Source: Pseudomonas wayambapalatensis (lineage in GTDB: Bacteria > Pseudomonadota > Gammaproteobacteria > Pseudomonadales > Pseudomonadaceae). From it: DNA of 64,000 nt. The number at the start of each line of letters is the position of its first letter. Position 1 is the stretch's first letter. The DNA lies in contig CP077096.1 of assembly GCA_014268975.2 (NCBI GenBank), forward strand, positions 1,758,501 through 1,822,500, given 5' to 3'. A program made the translations under genes and the position numbers. Shown here piece by piece: positions 9,107 through 18,342 of the stretch. The notes below the pieces were generated by a model. That model saw nothing but the letters and a program-made list of their open reading frames with translations, searched no databases and was not told the origin of the DNA.

Positions 9107-10381
9107 ATGGATAATGCTGCCTTGAAGGTACCGCAGAGTATTTTTCGTCTCGTCAATGTCGCGTTGCGAGGCATGACGCTCGGCAGCAAGTTCTTGCTGA
9201 TCTTTCTCCTGGCTCACTTCCTTGCACCCAGTGAGGTAGGGCTCTATGGCTTGATCGCAGCGGCGATCAGTTATGCACTGTATCTGCTGGGTTTTGATTT
9301 CTACACCTACTCGACCAGGGAGTTGCTCAAGCGCGAGCCCGCAGCGTGGGGTGGGGTCCTGAAATCACAAGCCGCTTTATCGGGTGTGCTCTACATGATC
9401 TTCCTGCCGTTGCTCGGCTTGTTGTTCGTATGGGGGCTTCTGCCATGGCGCATGTCTGGCTGGTTTTTCATCTTGCTGGTGCTTGAGCATGTCAATCAGG
9501 AGGCTTTCAGGATTTTCATCGCAGCCTCGCAACCTCTCAGGGCCAGTGTTCTGCTGTGCTTGCGCTCTGGCGCGTGGGCGTTGGTGATTGCTATGGCCAT
9601 GGCGATTTCTCCCGAACTGCGTTCTTTGAAATGGGTGCTGATGGCGTGGGGGATAGGCGGTGTCAGTGCCTTGTTGTTGGGCGCATGCTGGTTGAGAAGC
9701 ATGCCGATTCAAGGGTGGCGTGACCGGGTCGACTGGCGCTGGATTTTGCGCGGCCTGAAGGTCGCTCTTCCACTCGTGTCCGCGACGCTGGCTCTGAGGG
9801 CGCTGTCGACACTCGATCGCTATTGGTTCGAGTACCTTGGCGGCCTGGATGTGCTGGGCGCCTATGTACTGTTTGCCGGGATCAGTTCGGCCTTGATGGC
9901 ATTTCTTGACGCGGGGGTTTTCAGCTTTGTCTATCCGGCCCTGATCAAGGCCTGGCAGCAGGGCGATGCCACTGCATTCCGTCTACAGCAGCGCCAGTTA
10001 CTGCAACATACGGTCGTGTTGTCTGGCGTGTTCTGTTGCGTGAGCCTGCTGGCTATCGAGCCTTTGCTGACGCTTCTGGACAAGCCGATTTATCTCGAAC
10101 ACGTGTCGATCTTTCCCTGGCTGCTGGCTGCCTCCGTGCTTTACGGGCTTGGCATGGTCCCGCATTACGCGCTGTACGCCCAAGGTCACGATCGCAGCAT
10201 CATTTACAGCCATCTCTTCAGTGTGCTGGTTTTTGCGGGTGTCACGTTGGTCGCTTCCCGCTACAGCCATATCTTTGCTGTGCCACTCGGTGTGGTGGCG
10301 GCGTTTACATCGATCCTGTTGTGGAAGACGGCGCGTTATTTCCAGTTGACCCCAAAGCGGTTGCTCCCCGCAACCGATTGA
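9107..10381 (+). CDS. Wzx-like flippase / polysaccharide biosynthesis membrane protein
   Basis: This 424-residue protein has about twelve hydrophobic segments in the pattern of the MOP/PST family: an N-terminal FRLVNVALRGMTLGSKFLLI segment, a central LDRYWFEYLGGLDVLGAY motif and a C-terminal six-helix half. Such proteins flip the undecaprenyl-pyrophosphate-linked repeat unit from the cytoplasmic to the periplasmic leaflet. It sits between wzz and the pseudaminic acid genes and is the only flippase candidate in the window. Its natural cargo is therefore the unit that contains pseudaminic acid. The ATG at 9107 lacks a strong ribosome binding site. The left module must use this flippase or one encoded upstream of the window. 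Confidence 0.82.
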   Translation: MDNAALKVPQSIFRLVNVALRGMTLGSKFLLIFLLAHFLAPSEVGLYGLIAAAISYALYLLGFDFYTYSTRELLKREPAAWGGVLKSQAALSGVLYMIFLPLLGLLFVWGLLPWRMSGWFFILLVLEHVNQEAFRIFIAASQPLRASVLLCLRSGAWALVIAMAMAISPELRSLKWVLMAWGIGGVSALLLGACWLRSMPIQGWRDRVDWRWILRGLKVALPLVSATLALRALSTLDRYWFEYLGGLDVLGAYVLFAGISSALMAFLDAGVFSFVYPALIKAWQQGDATAFRLQQRQLLQHTVVLSGVFCCVSLLAIEPLLTLLDKPIYLEHVSIFPWLLAASVLYGLGMVPHYALYAQGHDRSIIYSHLFSVLVFAGVTLVASRYSHIFAVPLGVVAAFTSILLWKTARYFQLTPKRLLPATD

Positions 10382-10417
10382 ATCAAGCGACATCTTGTTT
10401 ATTTAGGAAGCTGTTTC

Positions 10418-11416
10418 ATGTTGAGCGACAAGACCATTCTCGTAACTGGAGGTACCGGCTCTTTCGGGAACACCTTCGTGCCGATGACACTGGCCAAATA
10501 CAACCCTAAGAAGATCATCATCTTCTCTCGCGACGAGATGAAGCAGTGGGAGATGGCAAAGCAGTTTGCAGGCGATCCTCGCGTGCGTTTCTTCATCGGT
10601 GACGTGCGTGACAAGGAGCGATTGCATCGTGCGCTGGATGGTGTCGATTACGTGGTTCATGCTGCAGCGACCAAGATCGTTCCGACCGCCGAGTACAACC
10701 CGTTCGAGTGCATCAAGACCAACATCATCGGTGCGATGAATCTGATCGATGCCTGTATCGACAAGGGTGTAAAGCGCGTGGTGGCGCTTTCAACCGACAA
10801 GGCGAGCAGCCCGGCCAATCTTTACGGCGCAACCAAGCTTGCGTCAGACAAGCTTTTCGTTGCCGGTAATTCCTATGCTGGCGCTCATGACACACGAATG
10901 GCTGTCGTGCGTTACGGAAACGTCATGGGTTCGCGCGGGTCGGTGATTCCGTTCTTCATGTCTATCAAGGAACAGGGCGAATTGCCCATTACCGACCCGC
11001 GCATGACGCGTTTCATGATCTCCCTGGAAGAGGGCGTGGAGTTGGTGTGGCATGCCTTCGAGGATATGGAAGGTGGCGAAATCTACGTCAAGAAGATCCC
11101 TTCCATGAATGTCGTCGATCTGGCTCGCGTCATTGCACCGCAAGCCCGGCAGAAAGTTGTGGGAATTCGTCCCGGCGAGAAGCTCCACGAGCAGATGATC
11201 AGCGCTGAAGACGCACATTACACCTACGAGTATCTGGAGCACTTCAAGATTCTGCCCGCGATCAATGGCTGGTCGAACTGTGAGAAGCGCATCAAGGATG
11301 GACGGCAGGTACCAGAGGGCTTCACCTACGCCAGTGACTCGAACTCGCAGTGGATGAGCGACGAAGAGCTGGAGGCATGGATCACCGCCAACAAAGCCAA
11401 GATCGGGAGTATCTGA
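10418..11416 (+). CDS. pseB: PseB, UDP-GlcNAc 4,6-dehydratase (5-inverting)
   Basis: This 332-residue soluble SDR carries TGGTGSFGN at the N-terminus, a STDKASSPANLYGATK segment with Tyr136 and Lys140, and the RYGNVMGSRGSVIPFF segment typical of PseB/FlaA1. It performs the first step of CMP-pseudaminic acid synthesis: dehydration of UDP-GlcNAc with C5 inversion to a 4-keto-L-sugar. AGGAAG at 10405-10410 precedes the ATG. It starts a tight run of five genes, pseB-pseC-pseF-pseGH-pseI, with gaps or overlaps of -4 to +3 bases, and three bases separate it from pseC. No flagellar genes are nearby, so the product is most likely for surface polysaccharide. Confidence 0.95.
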   Translation: MLSDKTILVTGGTGSFGNTFVPMTLAKYNPKKIIIFSRDEMKQWEMAKQFAGDPRVRFFIGDVRDKERLHRALDGVDYVVHAAATKIVPTAEYNPFECIKTNIIGAMNLIDACIDKGVKRVVALSTDKASSPANLYGATKLASDKLFVAGNSYAGAHDTRMAVVRYGNVMGSRGSVIPFFMSIKEQGELPITDPRMTRFMISLEEGVELVWHAFEDMEGGEIYVKKIPSMNVVDLARVIAPQARQKVVGIRPGEKLHEQMISAEDAHYTYEYLEHFKILPAINGWSNCEKRIKDGRQVPEGFTYASDSNSQWMSDEELEAWITANKAKIGSI

Positions 11417-11419
11417 TAG

Positions 11420-12580
11420 ATGATCCCGTACGGCCGGCAGGACATCACCCAGGCTGATGTCGATGCAGTTATATCGGTGCTGCAGTCTGATTTCCTGACT
11501 CAAGGACCCATGGTCCCGCGTTTCGAGCAGTTGGTGGCCGAGCAGGTGGGTGCGCGCCATGCGCTGGCGGTCAATAGTGCGACGTCGGCTCTGCATATTG
11601 CCTGCCTGGCCTTGGGGCTGGGGCCAGGCGATTATCTGTGGACAACGCCGATAACCTTCGTCGCGTCGGCCAACTGCGGTTTGTACTGTGGCGCTACTGT
11701 CGATTTCGTAGACATCGATCCTCGAACCTACAACCTCTGTGCGACGGCTTTGGCAGCCAAGCTGGAAGTGGCAGAGCGTGAGGGGCGCTTGCCGAAGATC
11801 GTGGTGGCAGTGCACCTGTGCGGGCAGCCGTGCGAGATGGTGGCCATTCATGCGCTGGGTCGGCGTTACGGTTTCAAGATCATCGAGGATGCCTCCCACG
11901 CGGTAGGTGGCAGATACCAGGGTGCTTCTATCGGGAGCGGCGCGTATAGCGATATCACGGTGTTCAGTTTCCACCCGGTAAAGATCATCACTACCGCCGA
12001 GGGCGGGATGGCTGTGACCAACGACGATGATCTGGCTGCTCGGATGGCGTTATTGCGCAGTCACGGGATCACCCGGGACCCACAGCAGATGGTCGGCGAC
12101 AGTCACGGCCCCTGGTACTACCAGCAGATCGATCTGGGCTTCAACTACCGTATGACCGAGCTTCAGGCTGCCCTGGGCATCAGCCAGCTGGCACGTCTGG
12201 ACGACTACGTCGCTCGCCGTCACCAATTGGCTTCACGTTACGACGAACACCTGGCTTCTCTGTCGGTCACTACTCCCTGGCAACACGCTGACAGCTATTC
12301 CGGATTGCACCTTTACGTTATTCGCGTGCAGGAGGAAAAGATCGGCAGATCCCACCGCTCGGTATTCGAGTCCCTGCGCGAACAGGGTATCGGGGTGAAC
12401 CTTCACTACATTCCTGTCCACACCCAGCCTTACTACGTGCAGATGGGGTTTGTGGCGAGCGATTACCCGCAGGCCATGGCCTATTACCGGGAGGCAATAA
12501 GCCTGCCGATGTTCCAGACCATGACCGAAGTGCAGCAGGATGAGGTGATTGCGGCGCTGATCGAAGCGATTCGCCCATGA
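11420..12580 (+). CDS. pseC: PseC, UDP-4-keto-L-sugar aminotransferase
   Basis: This 386-residue PLP-dependent aminotransferase belongs to the DegT/DnrJ/EryC1 family. The PLP Lys is K188 in FSFHPVKIITTAEGG. An IIEDASHAVGG strand provides the Asp, and NYRMTELQAALGISQL is the family signature near residue 240. It aminates C4 of the PseB product to UDP-4-amino-4,6-dideoxy-beta-L-AltNAc using glutamate. It starts three bases after pseB and overlaps pseF by four bases. Confidence 0.95.
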   Translation: MIPYGRQDITQADVDAVISVLQSDFLTQGPMVPRFEQLVAEQVGARHALAVNSATSALHIACLALGLGPGDYLWTTPITFVASANCGLYCGATVDFVDIDPRTYNLCATALAAKLEVAEREGRLPKIVVAVHLCGQPCEMVAIHALGRRYGFKIIEDASHAVGGRYQGASIGSGAYSDITVFSFHPVKIITTAEGGMAVTNDDDLAARMALLRSHGITRDPQQMVGDSHGPWYYQQIDLGFNYRMTELQAALGISQLARLDDYVARRHQLASRYDEHLASLSVTTPWQHADSYSGLHLYVIRVQEEKIGRSHRSVFESLREQGIGVNLHYIPVHTQPYYVQMGFVASDYPQAMAYYREAISLPMFQTMTEVQQDEVIAALIEAIRP

Positions 12581-13275
12581 AAGTCGCCATCATTCCTGCG
12601 CGTGGCGGTAGCAAGCGGATACCGCACAAGAACATCAAGCTGTTTGGCGGCAAGCCGATGATTGCCTGGTCCATCGAGACTGCGTTGCACAGTGGCTGTT
12701 TCGATCACGTGATCGTTTCCACCGATGATGCTCAGGTCGCCGAGGTTGCTCAGGAGTATGGCGCCCAGGTGCCTTTCATGCGTCCTGCCGAGCTTGCTGA
12801 CGATTATTGCGGCACGGTTCCGGTAATCCAGCACGCCATCAACGCGTTTCTGCCCGATGCCGATGCCGCGACAGCGCTGGTGTGCTGCCTATATGCAACG
12901 GCTCCGTTTGTACGGGCAGAAGATTTGCGTATTGGGCTGAGCAACGTCATGCAGGACGAGGTGGACTTCTCCTTTTCGGTTGCCCGTTACCCCTATCCGA
13001 TACAGCGGGCGCTGCAGCTTAACGCGGAGGGGCGTTTGGAGATGATGTATCCGGATCACTTCAATACCCGTTCGCAAGACCTACCCGAAGTCCTCCATGA
13101 CGCGGGCCAGTTCTATTGGGGGACTGTTCGGGCCTGGTTGGAAGGACTGCCGGTCTTCGGCTCGGCCTCGGTTCCCGTCGTCCTTCCTTCGTACAGGGTG
13201 CAGGACATCGATACGCCCGAGGACTGGGAGCGTGCCGAGTGGATGATGCGCGAGATGTGGCGGAAGACCTCCTGA
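12577..13275 (+). CDS. pseF: PseF, CMP-pseudaminic acid synthetase
   Basis: This 232-residue nucleotidyltransferase of the CMP-nonulosonate synthetase family has the N-terminal CTP-binding motif IPARGGSKRIPHKNI, followed by GKPMIAWSIETA and VIVSTDDAQVAEVA. It activates free pseudaminic acid to CMP-Pse in the cytoplasm, the last step before transfer. The length is normal for the family. The start overlaps pseC (ATGA) and the stop overlaps the next start (TGATG), so the whole pse set appears translationally coupled. Confidence 0.94.
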   Translation: MKVAIIPARGGSKRIPHKNIKLFGGKPMIAWSIETALHSGCFDHVIVSTDDAQVAEVAQEYGAQVPFMRPAELADDYCGTVPVIQHAINAFLPDADAATALVCCLYATAPFVRAEDLRIGLSNVMQDEVDFSFSVARYPYPIQRALQLNAEGRLEMMYPDHFNTRSQDLPEVLHDAGQFYWGTVRAWLEGLPVFGSASVPVVLPSYRVQDIDTPEDWERAEWMMREMWRKTS

Positions 13276-14978
13276 TGAAGACTGTGTCATCGGTGCTCCC
13301 AGCCGTGGACCTTGCCAATAAGCGCATGGTGTTCCGTGTCGATGCATCCACGGATATCGGTATCGGTCATGTGATGCGCTGTCTGACGCTGGCCGACGCG
13401 TTGGTCTTGCGCGGGGCGCATTGCGAGTTCATCTGTCGGATGCATCCTGGTCACCAGAGCCGGCTGATCGCCGCCAGGGGCTACCGTGTGCACGAACTTC
13501 CCGTCATGCAGGTTAGCGACGCACAGCAGCAGGGGCAGAACGATCAGTACTCGCGCTGGCTTGGTGCGTCACAGGCGCAGGACGCCCGCGCCTGTGTCGA
13601 GCTGTTGGGCGATGTCCCTGTGGATTGGCTGATTGTGGATCACTATGGCCTGGATATCGCCTGGGAGAAGGTTCTGCGTGCCTCGGCGCGACATCTGTTG
13701 GTGTTCGATGACCTCGCCAATCGTGATCACGATTGCGACGTGCTTCTGGATCAGACTTTCGGTCGCGATGTCGCTGATTACCAGAAGCGTGTGCCTGAGC
13801 ACTGCATGAGCCTGTGTGGTGCTTCCTACGCCGTGCTGCGTCCCGATTTCCAGCAGTTCAGGCCCGTCAGCTTGAAGCGTCGCCAGAGTCCAGCCCTCGA
13901 GCATGTATTGATCAGCCTGGGGGGGGTGGATAAAGCGAATGCGACGGGAGCCCTGCTTGGAGCCCTTGCCCAGATCGAGCGGTGCGATATCTCTCGCATC
14001 ACTGTGGTCATGGGCGCGAGTGCGCCGTGGTTGGAGGATGTCAGGCGACTTGCCTCGAACATGCCGGTGCAGACCGACGTCAAGGTCAATGTGCAGGACA
14101 TGGCGCAACTGATGGTCGAGGCAGACCTCGCCATTGGCGCGGCCGGCTCTACCACATGGGAAAGATGCTGCCTGGGGCTGCCCAGTTTCATGTTGGTCGT
14201 GGCCGACAACCAGATGTTCTCTGCGCAACAGATCGCACAGTCCGGCGCGGTACAGATGCTGGTGCTGGATAAAACATTGCCCGACCAACTCAGTGCCTTG
14301 CTTGCACGGGCTTCGAAGGAGCCGGACTTTCTTCCGGGCATGAGTTCAAGGGCGCGTGAGATCGTCGACGGCGACGGTGTACAGCGTGTGGTTCTGACTA
14401 TTCGGGAACTGAGTGGGAATAGGCAAATGCGGGCATTAGGCACTCTGCGAAGTATTCAGGACGACGAGCTCGAACTGATGCTCGCCTGGCGTAACGCTCC
14501 AAGCGTGCGCAGCAACATGTACACCCGGCATGTGATTTCCCTGGAGGAACACCTGGCCTGGTGGCAGCGCGTGCGATTGCGCGCAGACCAGCAGTACTTG
14601 ATGTACGAGTTCAATGGCGTGCCGTGCGGAATTGTCGGTTTCACCGAGATCGACGACAGCAACTCGACCGCCAGTTGGGCATTTTACGCCGACCCCGAGG
14701 CGCCAAAGGGGACCGGTTCACGCATGGAGTTCCTGGCGTTGGAGCACGCATTCGATGTACGCCGGTTGCACAAGCTGAGCTGTGAAGTCCTGGCGTTCAA
14801 CAGTGGCGTCGTTCGGCTGCACCAGAAGTTTGCATTCACCGTCGAGGGTGTCCTCAGGCAGCAGCACCGGGTGAATGACGAGTGGGTCGATATCGTGTGT
14901 CTGGGCTTGCTGCGTGAAGAGTGGGCGTCACACCGCCCTTCGATGCTGGAAAAAATGAACAAGATCACTCGAGGTTGA
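13275..14978 (+). CDS. pseG-pseH: PseG-PseH fusion: UDP-sugar hydrolase plus N-acetyltransferase
   Basis: One uninterrupted 567-residue frame encodes two enzymes. Residues ~15-375 are PseG: a GT-B-like fold with the GIGHVMRC motif (H32), FDDLANRDHDCDVLLDQ, LISLGGVDKANATG and AAGSTTWERCCLGLP. It removes UDP from the diacetylated L-sugar. Residues ~385-567 are a GNAT acetyltransferase matching PseH (LAWRNAPSVRSNMYTRH, LHKLSCEVLAFNSGVVRLHQKFAF), which acetylates the 4-amino group. These are consecutive steps, with PseH acting before PseG. In most described systems the two are separate genes. Starting from ATG 13275 (overlapping the pseF stop) gives 17 extra N-terminal residues; ATG at 13326 is an alternative. 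No internal stop or frameshift is visible. Confidence 0.9.
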   Translation: MKTVSSVLPAVDLANKRMVFRVDASTDIGIGHVMRCLTLADALVLRGAHCEFICRMHPGHQSRLIAARGYRVHELPVMQVSDAQQQGQNDQYSRWLGASQAQDARACVELLGDVPVDWLIVDHYGLDIAWEKVLRASARHLLVFDDLANRDHDCDVLLDQTFGRDVADYQKRVPEHCMSLCGASYAVLRPDFQQFRPVSLKRRQSPALEHVLISLGGVDKANATGALLGALAQIERCDISRITVVMGASAPWLEDVRRLASNMPVQTDVKVNVQDMAQLMVEADLAIGAAGSTTWERCCLGLPSFMLVVADNQMFSAQQIAQSGAVQMLVLDKTLPDQLSALLARASKEPDFLPGMSSRAREIVDGDGVQRVVLTIRELSGNRQMRALGTLRSIQDDELELMLAWRNAPSVRSNMYTRHVISLEEHLAWWQRVRLRADQQYLMYEFNGVPCGIVGFTEIDDSNSTASWAFYADPEAPKGTGSRMEFLALEHAFDVRRLHKLSCEVLAFNSGVVRLHQKFAFTVEGVLRQQHRVNDEWVDIVCLGLLREEWASHRPSMLEKMNKITRG

Positions 14979-14980
14979 AG

Positions 14981-16042
14981 TTGAGTCCGACCATTTCGAT
15001 TGCTGGCCGCCCCATCGGTGCCAGTCATGCGCCTTACATCATTGCCGAGCTCTCAGCCAACCATAATGGCAAGCTCGAAACTGCCTTGAAAATCATCGAG
15101 GCAGCGAAGCGCGCTGGTGCCGATGCGGTGAAGTTGCAGACCTATACGGCCGATACCATCACGCTCGACAGCGATGATGAGGCATTCCGTATTCAGGGCG
15201 GGCTCTGGGATGGCCGACGCCTGTATGACCTTTATCAGGAGGCCCATCTTCCCTGGGCATGGCATGCGCCGTTGTTTGAGCATGCGCGCAAACTGGGCAT
15301 CACGATCTTCAGTTCCCCGTTCGATAACAGCGCGGTCGACCTGCTTGAAGGCCTCAATGCCCCTGCCTACAAGATCGCCTCCTTCGAGGCGGTCGACCTG
15401 CCGTTGATTCGGTATGTGGCTGCTACTGGCAAACCGATGATCATTTCGACGGGCATGGCTGACGGAGACGAAATTCAGGAAGCGATCACGGCGGCCCGGG
15501 AGGCAGGGTGCAAGGAATTGGCCATTCTGCATTGTGTCAGCGGTTACCCTGCACCGGCCTGCGAGTACAACCTCAGAACGATGGCGGACATCAGCCAGCG
15601 CTTCGGGCTGGTCACCGGGCTCTCGGATCACACGCTGGATAACACCACCGCCATCGTCTCTGTGGCCTTGGGAGCCTCGATCATCGAGAAGCACTTCACG
15701 CTCGATAGACGTGGTGGCGGGCCAGACGACAGCTTCTCGCTCGAGCCGTCTGAACTCGAAGCGCTTTGCCGGGATAGCAAGACCGCCTGGTCCGCGCTTG
15801 GGGCTGTGAATTACGGGCGCCAGTCAAGCGAGCAGGGGAATGTGAAGTTCCGCCGTTCGTTGTACTTCGTCAACAACCTGCAACCTGGCCAGGTCGTCAC
15901 CGCTCAGGATATTCGCAGTGTGCGCCCAGGTTACGGCCTTGCACCCAAAGAATGGGACAAGGTGGTAGGGCGAACAGTGGCAGCGCATGTCCAGGCCAAT
16001 ACGCCGGTGTCGGCAGAGATGTTGGTCGGTTATGAGCGTTGA
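14981..16042 (+). CDS. pseI: PseI, pseudaminic acid synthase
   Basis: This 353-residue NeuB-family enzyme has a TIM barrel with YIIAELSANHNGKLE at the N-terminus, then DAVKLQTYTADT and GLSDHTLDNTTAIV. A C-terminal SAF/antifreeze-like domain starts around residue 290 (SLYFVNNLQPGQVVTAQDI). It condenses the 6-deoxy-AltdiNAc product of PseG with phosphoenolpyruvate to give pseudaminic acid. The start is most likely TTG at 14981, because GAGG at 14971-14974 is correctly spaced and the length then matches the family. The open frame runs further left but overlaps pseGH. Three bases separate it from that gene. Confidence 0.94.
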   Translation: MSPTISIAGRPIGASHAPYIIAELSANHNGKLETALKIIEAAKRAGADAVKLQTYTADTITLDSDDEAFRIQGGLWDGRRLYDLYQEAHLPWAWHAPLFEHARKLGITIFSSPFDNSAVDLLEGLNAPAYKIASFEAVDLPLIRYVAATGKPMIISTGMADGDEIQEAITAAREAGCKELAILHCVSGYPAPACEYNLRTMADISQRFGLVTGLSDHTLDNTTAIVSVALGASIIEKHFTLDRRGGGPDDSFSLEPSELEALCRDSKTAWSALGAVNYGRQSSEQGNVKFRRSLYFVNNLQPGQVVTAQDIRSVRPGYGLAPKEWDKVVGRTVAAHVQANTPVSAEMLVGYER

Positions 16043-16069
16043 TGCACTTCGCTGCTCGAGAGTTTGCAA

Positions 16070-17110
16070 ATGATACGGATAGTTGTCTGCCAGACCCCCT
16101 TGCATTTTTTTCTGTGCCTGACGCTGCTCCCACCCTCTGATGCGCAAACCATCCTTGTGTTCGTGGAAGAGTCCGATGTGAATGAGCGTCTCGTGACGGC
16201 CATTCAGGCGCTGCATCGTGCTTCGCTCATCCGCTTGCCTGGCAACCGCAATCATTCTTCCAAACACGCGCGTTTCCTGCAGAAGTACCGCAACGTACGG
16301 CAGTTGAAGCGAGACCCACGGATCGCGGGTGCTGATGAGCTGCTGATCTTCAATGACACCACCCCTGAAGGCCAGTACCTGATGGACGTCGTTGCACGCC
16401 GTAACGGCCGTATTGCGCTTGGAGAGGATGGCGTCGCGACCTATGCATTGGGTGGAGTGATTCCCTCGGGACGCTTGAACCGATGGCTGGGTAAGCTGCT
16501 GTTTGGTTTGTGGTGGGCGCCGGGTGAGCGGATAGGGACCAGTGCGCGCATCGGGCATGTGCACGCATCATTCCCTCACAGGCTGCGGAACGATGTCGCT
16601 GTGGGCCGGACACTGACTTCGCTTGTACCCATTGTCCGTGATGATTTGCCCGATGCGCTACAGGACCTGGCATTCGAGTTTGCACAAGGTGCCTCGCTGT
16701 GCCTGGTGCCACTCATCGCTTCGGTCGGCATCGAGCATGCCCGGCGCTTCGTCATGGCCATGAATGCCGACGGTGTGCCGCTTGTCATCAAGTTCCATCC
16801 TCGGGAAAGTGAGGAGAACATGGGGCATCTGCTGTCTGCAGTCGACGCGGTAAACGCGAGCATTGCACCGAGTAGCATGCCTGCCGAAATGTTGTATGCA
16901 CTCACGGAAAACTGTCCAACGGTCATAGGCTTTCGAAGTTCTGCATTGCATATCATCGCTGCGCTGTACCCTCGGGCCCGCGTCAGGTACTACGAGTTCT
17001 CGGCGCGGGATGAAGGCGGGCAGTGGCTGAGTTTCTATGACAGCCTGGGGTTGACCGCTTGGCGCTCGGCTACCGAGGGCTCGCATCTGCCAGGCGTGGT
17101 ACCAAGGTGA
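16070..17110 (+). CDS. Candidate pseudaminyltransferase (sialyltransferase-like, GT52/GT38-type motifs)
   Basis: I recognise no exact homologue by eye, but this 346-residue soluble protein shows the three spaced motifs of bacterial sialyl- and polysialyltransferases. These are an acidic (D/E)(D/E)G motif (E119-D-G121, GEDGVATYA), an HP motif (H243-P244, IKFHPRES) and a Ser-Ser pair 46 residues later (S290-S291, GFRSSALHII). In those families the motifs bind the catalytic base, CMP and the carboxylate. It starts 27 bases after pseI, and its stop overlaps the next gene. A transferase for CMP-pseudaminic acid is otherwise missing from the cluster, so it is the best candidate. ATG 16070 is preferred over TTG 16064 as the start. 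The donor assignment is inference. Confidence 0.68.
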   Translation: MIRIVVCQTPLHFFLCLTLLPPSDAQTILVFVEESDVNERLVTAIQALHRASLIRLPGNRNHSSKHARFLQKYRNVRQLKRDPRIAGADELLIFNDTTPEGQYLMDVVARRNGRIALGEDGVATYALGGVIPSGRLNRWLGKLLFGLWWAPGERIGTSARIGHVHASFPHRLRNDVAVGRTLTSLVPIVRDDLPDALQDLAFEFAQGASLCLVPLIASVGIEHARRFVMAMNADGVPLVIKFHPRESEENMGHLLSAVDAVNASIAPSSMPAEMLYALTENCPTVIGFRSSALHIIAALYPRARVRYYEFSARDEGGQWLSFYDSLGLTAWRSATEGSHLPGVVPR

Positions 17111-18312
17111 TACAGACACTCTTCTGGACGGTACTGCTGTCGAAGTATGTGTTCTGGCTGATCGCTCCGGACAACTATTTCGCCGTGATGATGCTTTGGA
17201 TCGGGCTGCTGGCCGGGTTATCTGCGCTGCAGTTCTTGCGTAATGAGTTCGTCGTGTTTCCGCTTTCTACGCTGTTCGTCCTGATGCTGCTGTATAGCGG
17301 ATGGACGTTGGTGTGCTGCTTCCTGCCCTGGTCAGAAGGCAAGGCCACCGGAATCGCCTATGCGGTGCTGCCATTGCTTGCCTGGCCTTTCATTCCACCG
17401 CGGATCAATTTCATACCCGCCCTCAACTCATTCGCGTTGGGTGTCGTTTTGGCGGCGAGCATCCTGATCCTGTTCATCACTCTCAGGATGGATCTGGCTG
17501 TTCTATCCTCGCGCAGCGAAGGTCTGGCCCAGATCGGCCCGAACACCATTTCCTTCATCTGTGCACTGGGTTTGTTCTGCGCATGGCACCTGGGCGCAGG
17601 CACGGCAAGCGGGATCGCTTCCTGGCTGTACTTCATCCTCGTCGGGCTGTTCAGTACCGTGGTGCTGCTGACGTTCAGCAAGACGATCATTTTGGTGTGC
17701 ATGGTGGCGCTGATCCTGCCGCGCGTCTCATTTGGCAGCCTCAAGTCGGTCTTGCTGACGATGATGTTGGGCGTGTTGAGTTCAATTGCGCTGCTGATGG
17801 TGTTCCTGCTCGTCGAAGACCAGGTCTATGACTATCTGGAGAGCAAGAACTCGCTTTCCAACTTGTCGGGTCGGACCCTGATCTGGGAGGAAATCCTGCA
17901 CAGCCTTAGCGGTTGGCGTTTCATTCTTGGTGCGGGTTACAACGCTTCGATCAATGTTTCACAGGCCGCCGGGTTTCAAGTGTTTGGTACCGAGGCGTTT
18001 GCGCAGGCACATAACGCGCTGATCGAAGCCATCGTCAATACCGGTCTGCTGGGGGCGGTCATGTTGATGAGCGCCGTGGTGTTGTCGTTTGCAGTGTTGT
18101 GCCGACGACTCAATACCTACGATGAGCATGAAAGCCGGCTGAGTGTCAGGTTGATGTTCTCGATCATGACCATGTTTCTGGCGCGGGCGATCACCGAAGG
18201 ATCATTTGCCCAGCCTGGAACCGTGGACACTGCAATCATATTTTTCCTGGTAGGTTGTATTTCCGTAGTCAAGGCGGATCGCGAGTGCAGGCTTTCTCTG
18301 CGTGCGGTGTGA
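17107..18312 (+). CDS. Wzy-like O-antigen polymerase
   Basis: This 401-residue polytopic membrane protein has about eleven or twelve hydrophobic segments. The Wzy_C (O-antigen ligase/polymerase) signature lies in a large periplasmic loop: SNLSGRTLIWEEIL followed by QAHNALIEAIVNTGLLGAVML, with the His of the HN pair near residue 300. It would polymerise the pseudaminic acid-containing unit in the periplasm. The GTG at 17107 overlaps the preceding stop (GTGA), which supports this start over upstream alternatives. Ligases share the same fold. I call this one a polymerase because a separate ligase-like protein lies at the end of the cluster. Confidence 0.78.
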   Translation: MIQTLFWTVLLSKYVFWLIAPDNYFAVMMLWIGLLAGLSALQFLRNEFVVFPLSTLFVLMLLYSGWTLVCCFLPWSEGKATGIAYAVLPLLAWPFIPPRINFIPALNSFALGVVLAASILILFITLRMDLAVLSSRSEGLAQIGPNTISFICALGLFCAWHLGAGTASGIASWLYFILVGLFSTVVLLTFSKTIILVCMVALILPRVSFGSLKSVLLTMMLGVLSSIALLMVFLLVEDQVYDYLESKNSLSNLSGRTLIWEEILHSLSGWRFILGAGYNASINVSQAAGFQVFGTEAFAQAHNALIEAIVNTGLLGAVMLMSAVVLSFAVLCRRLNTYDEHESRLSVRLMFSIMTMFLARAITEGSFAQPGTVDTAIIFFLVGCISVVKADRECRLSLRAV

Positions 18313-18342
18313 GCGTGACGACGGGGTGAGTGAGGTTGTGAA

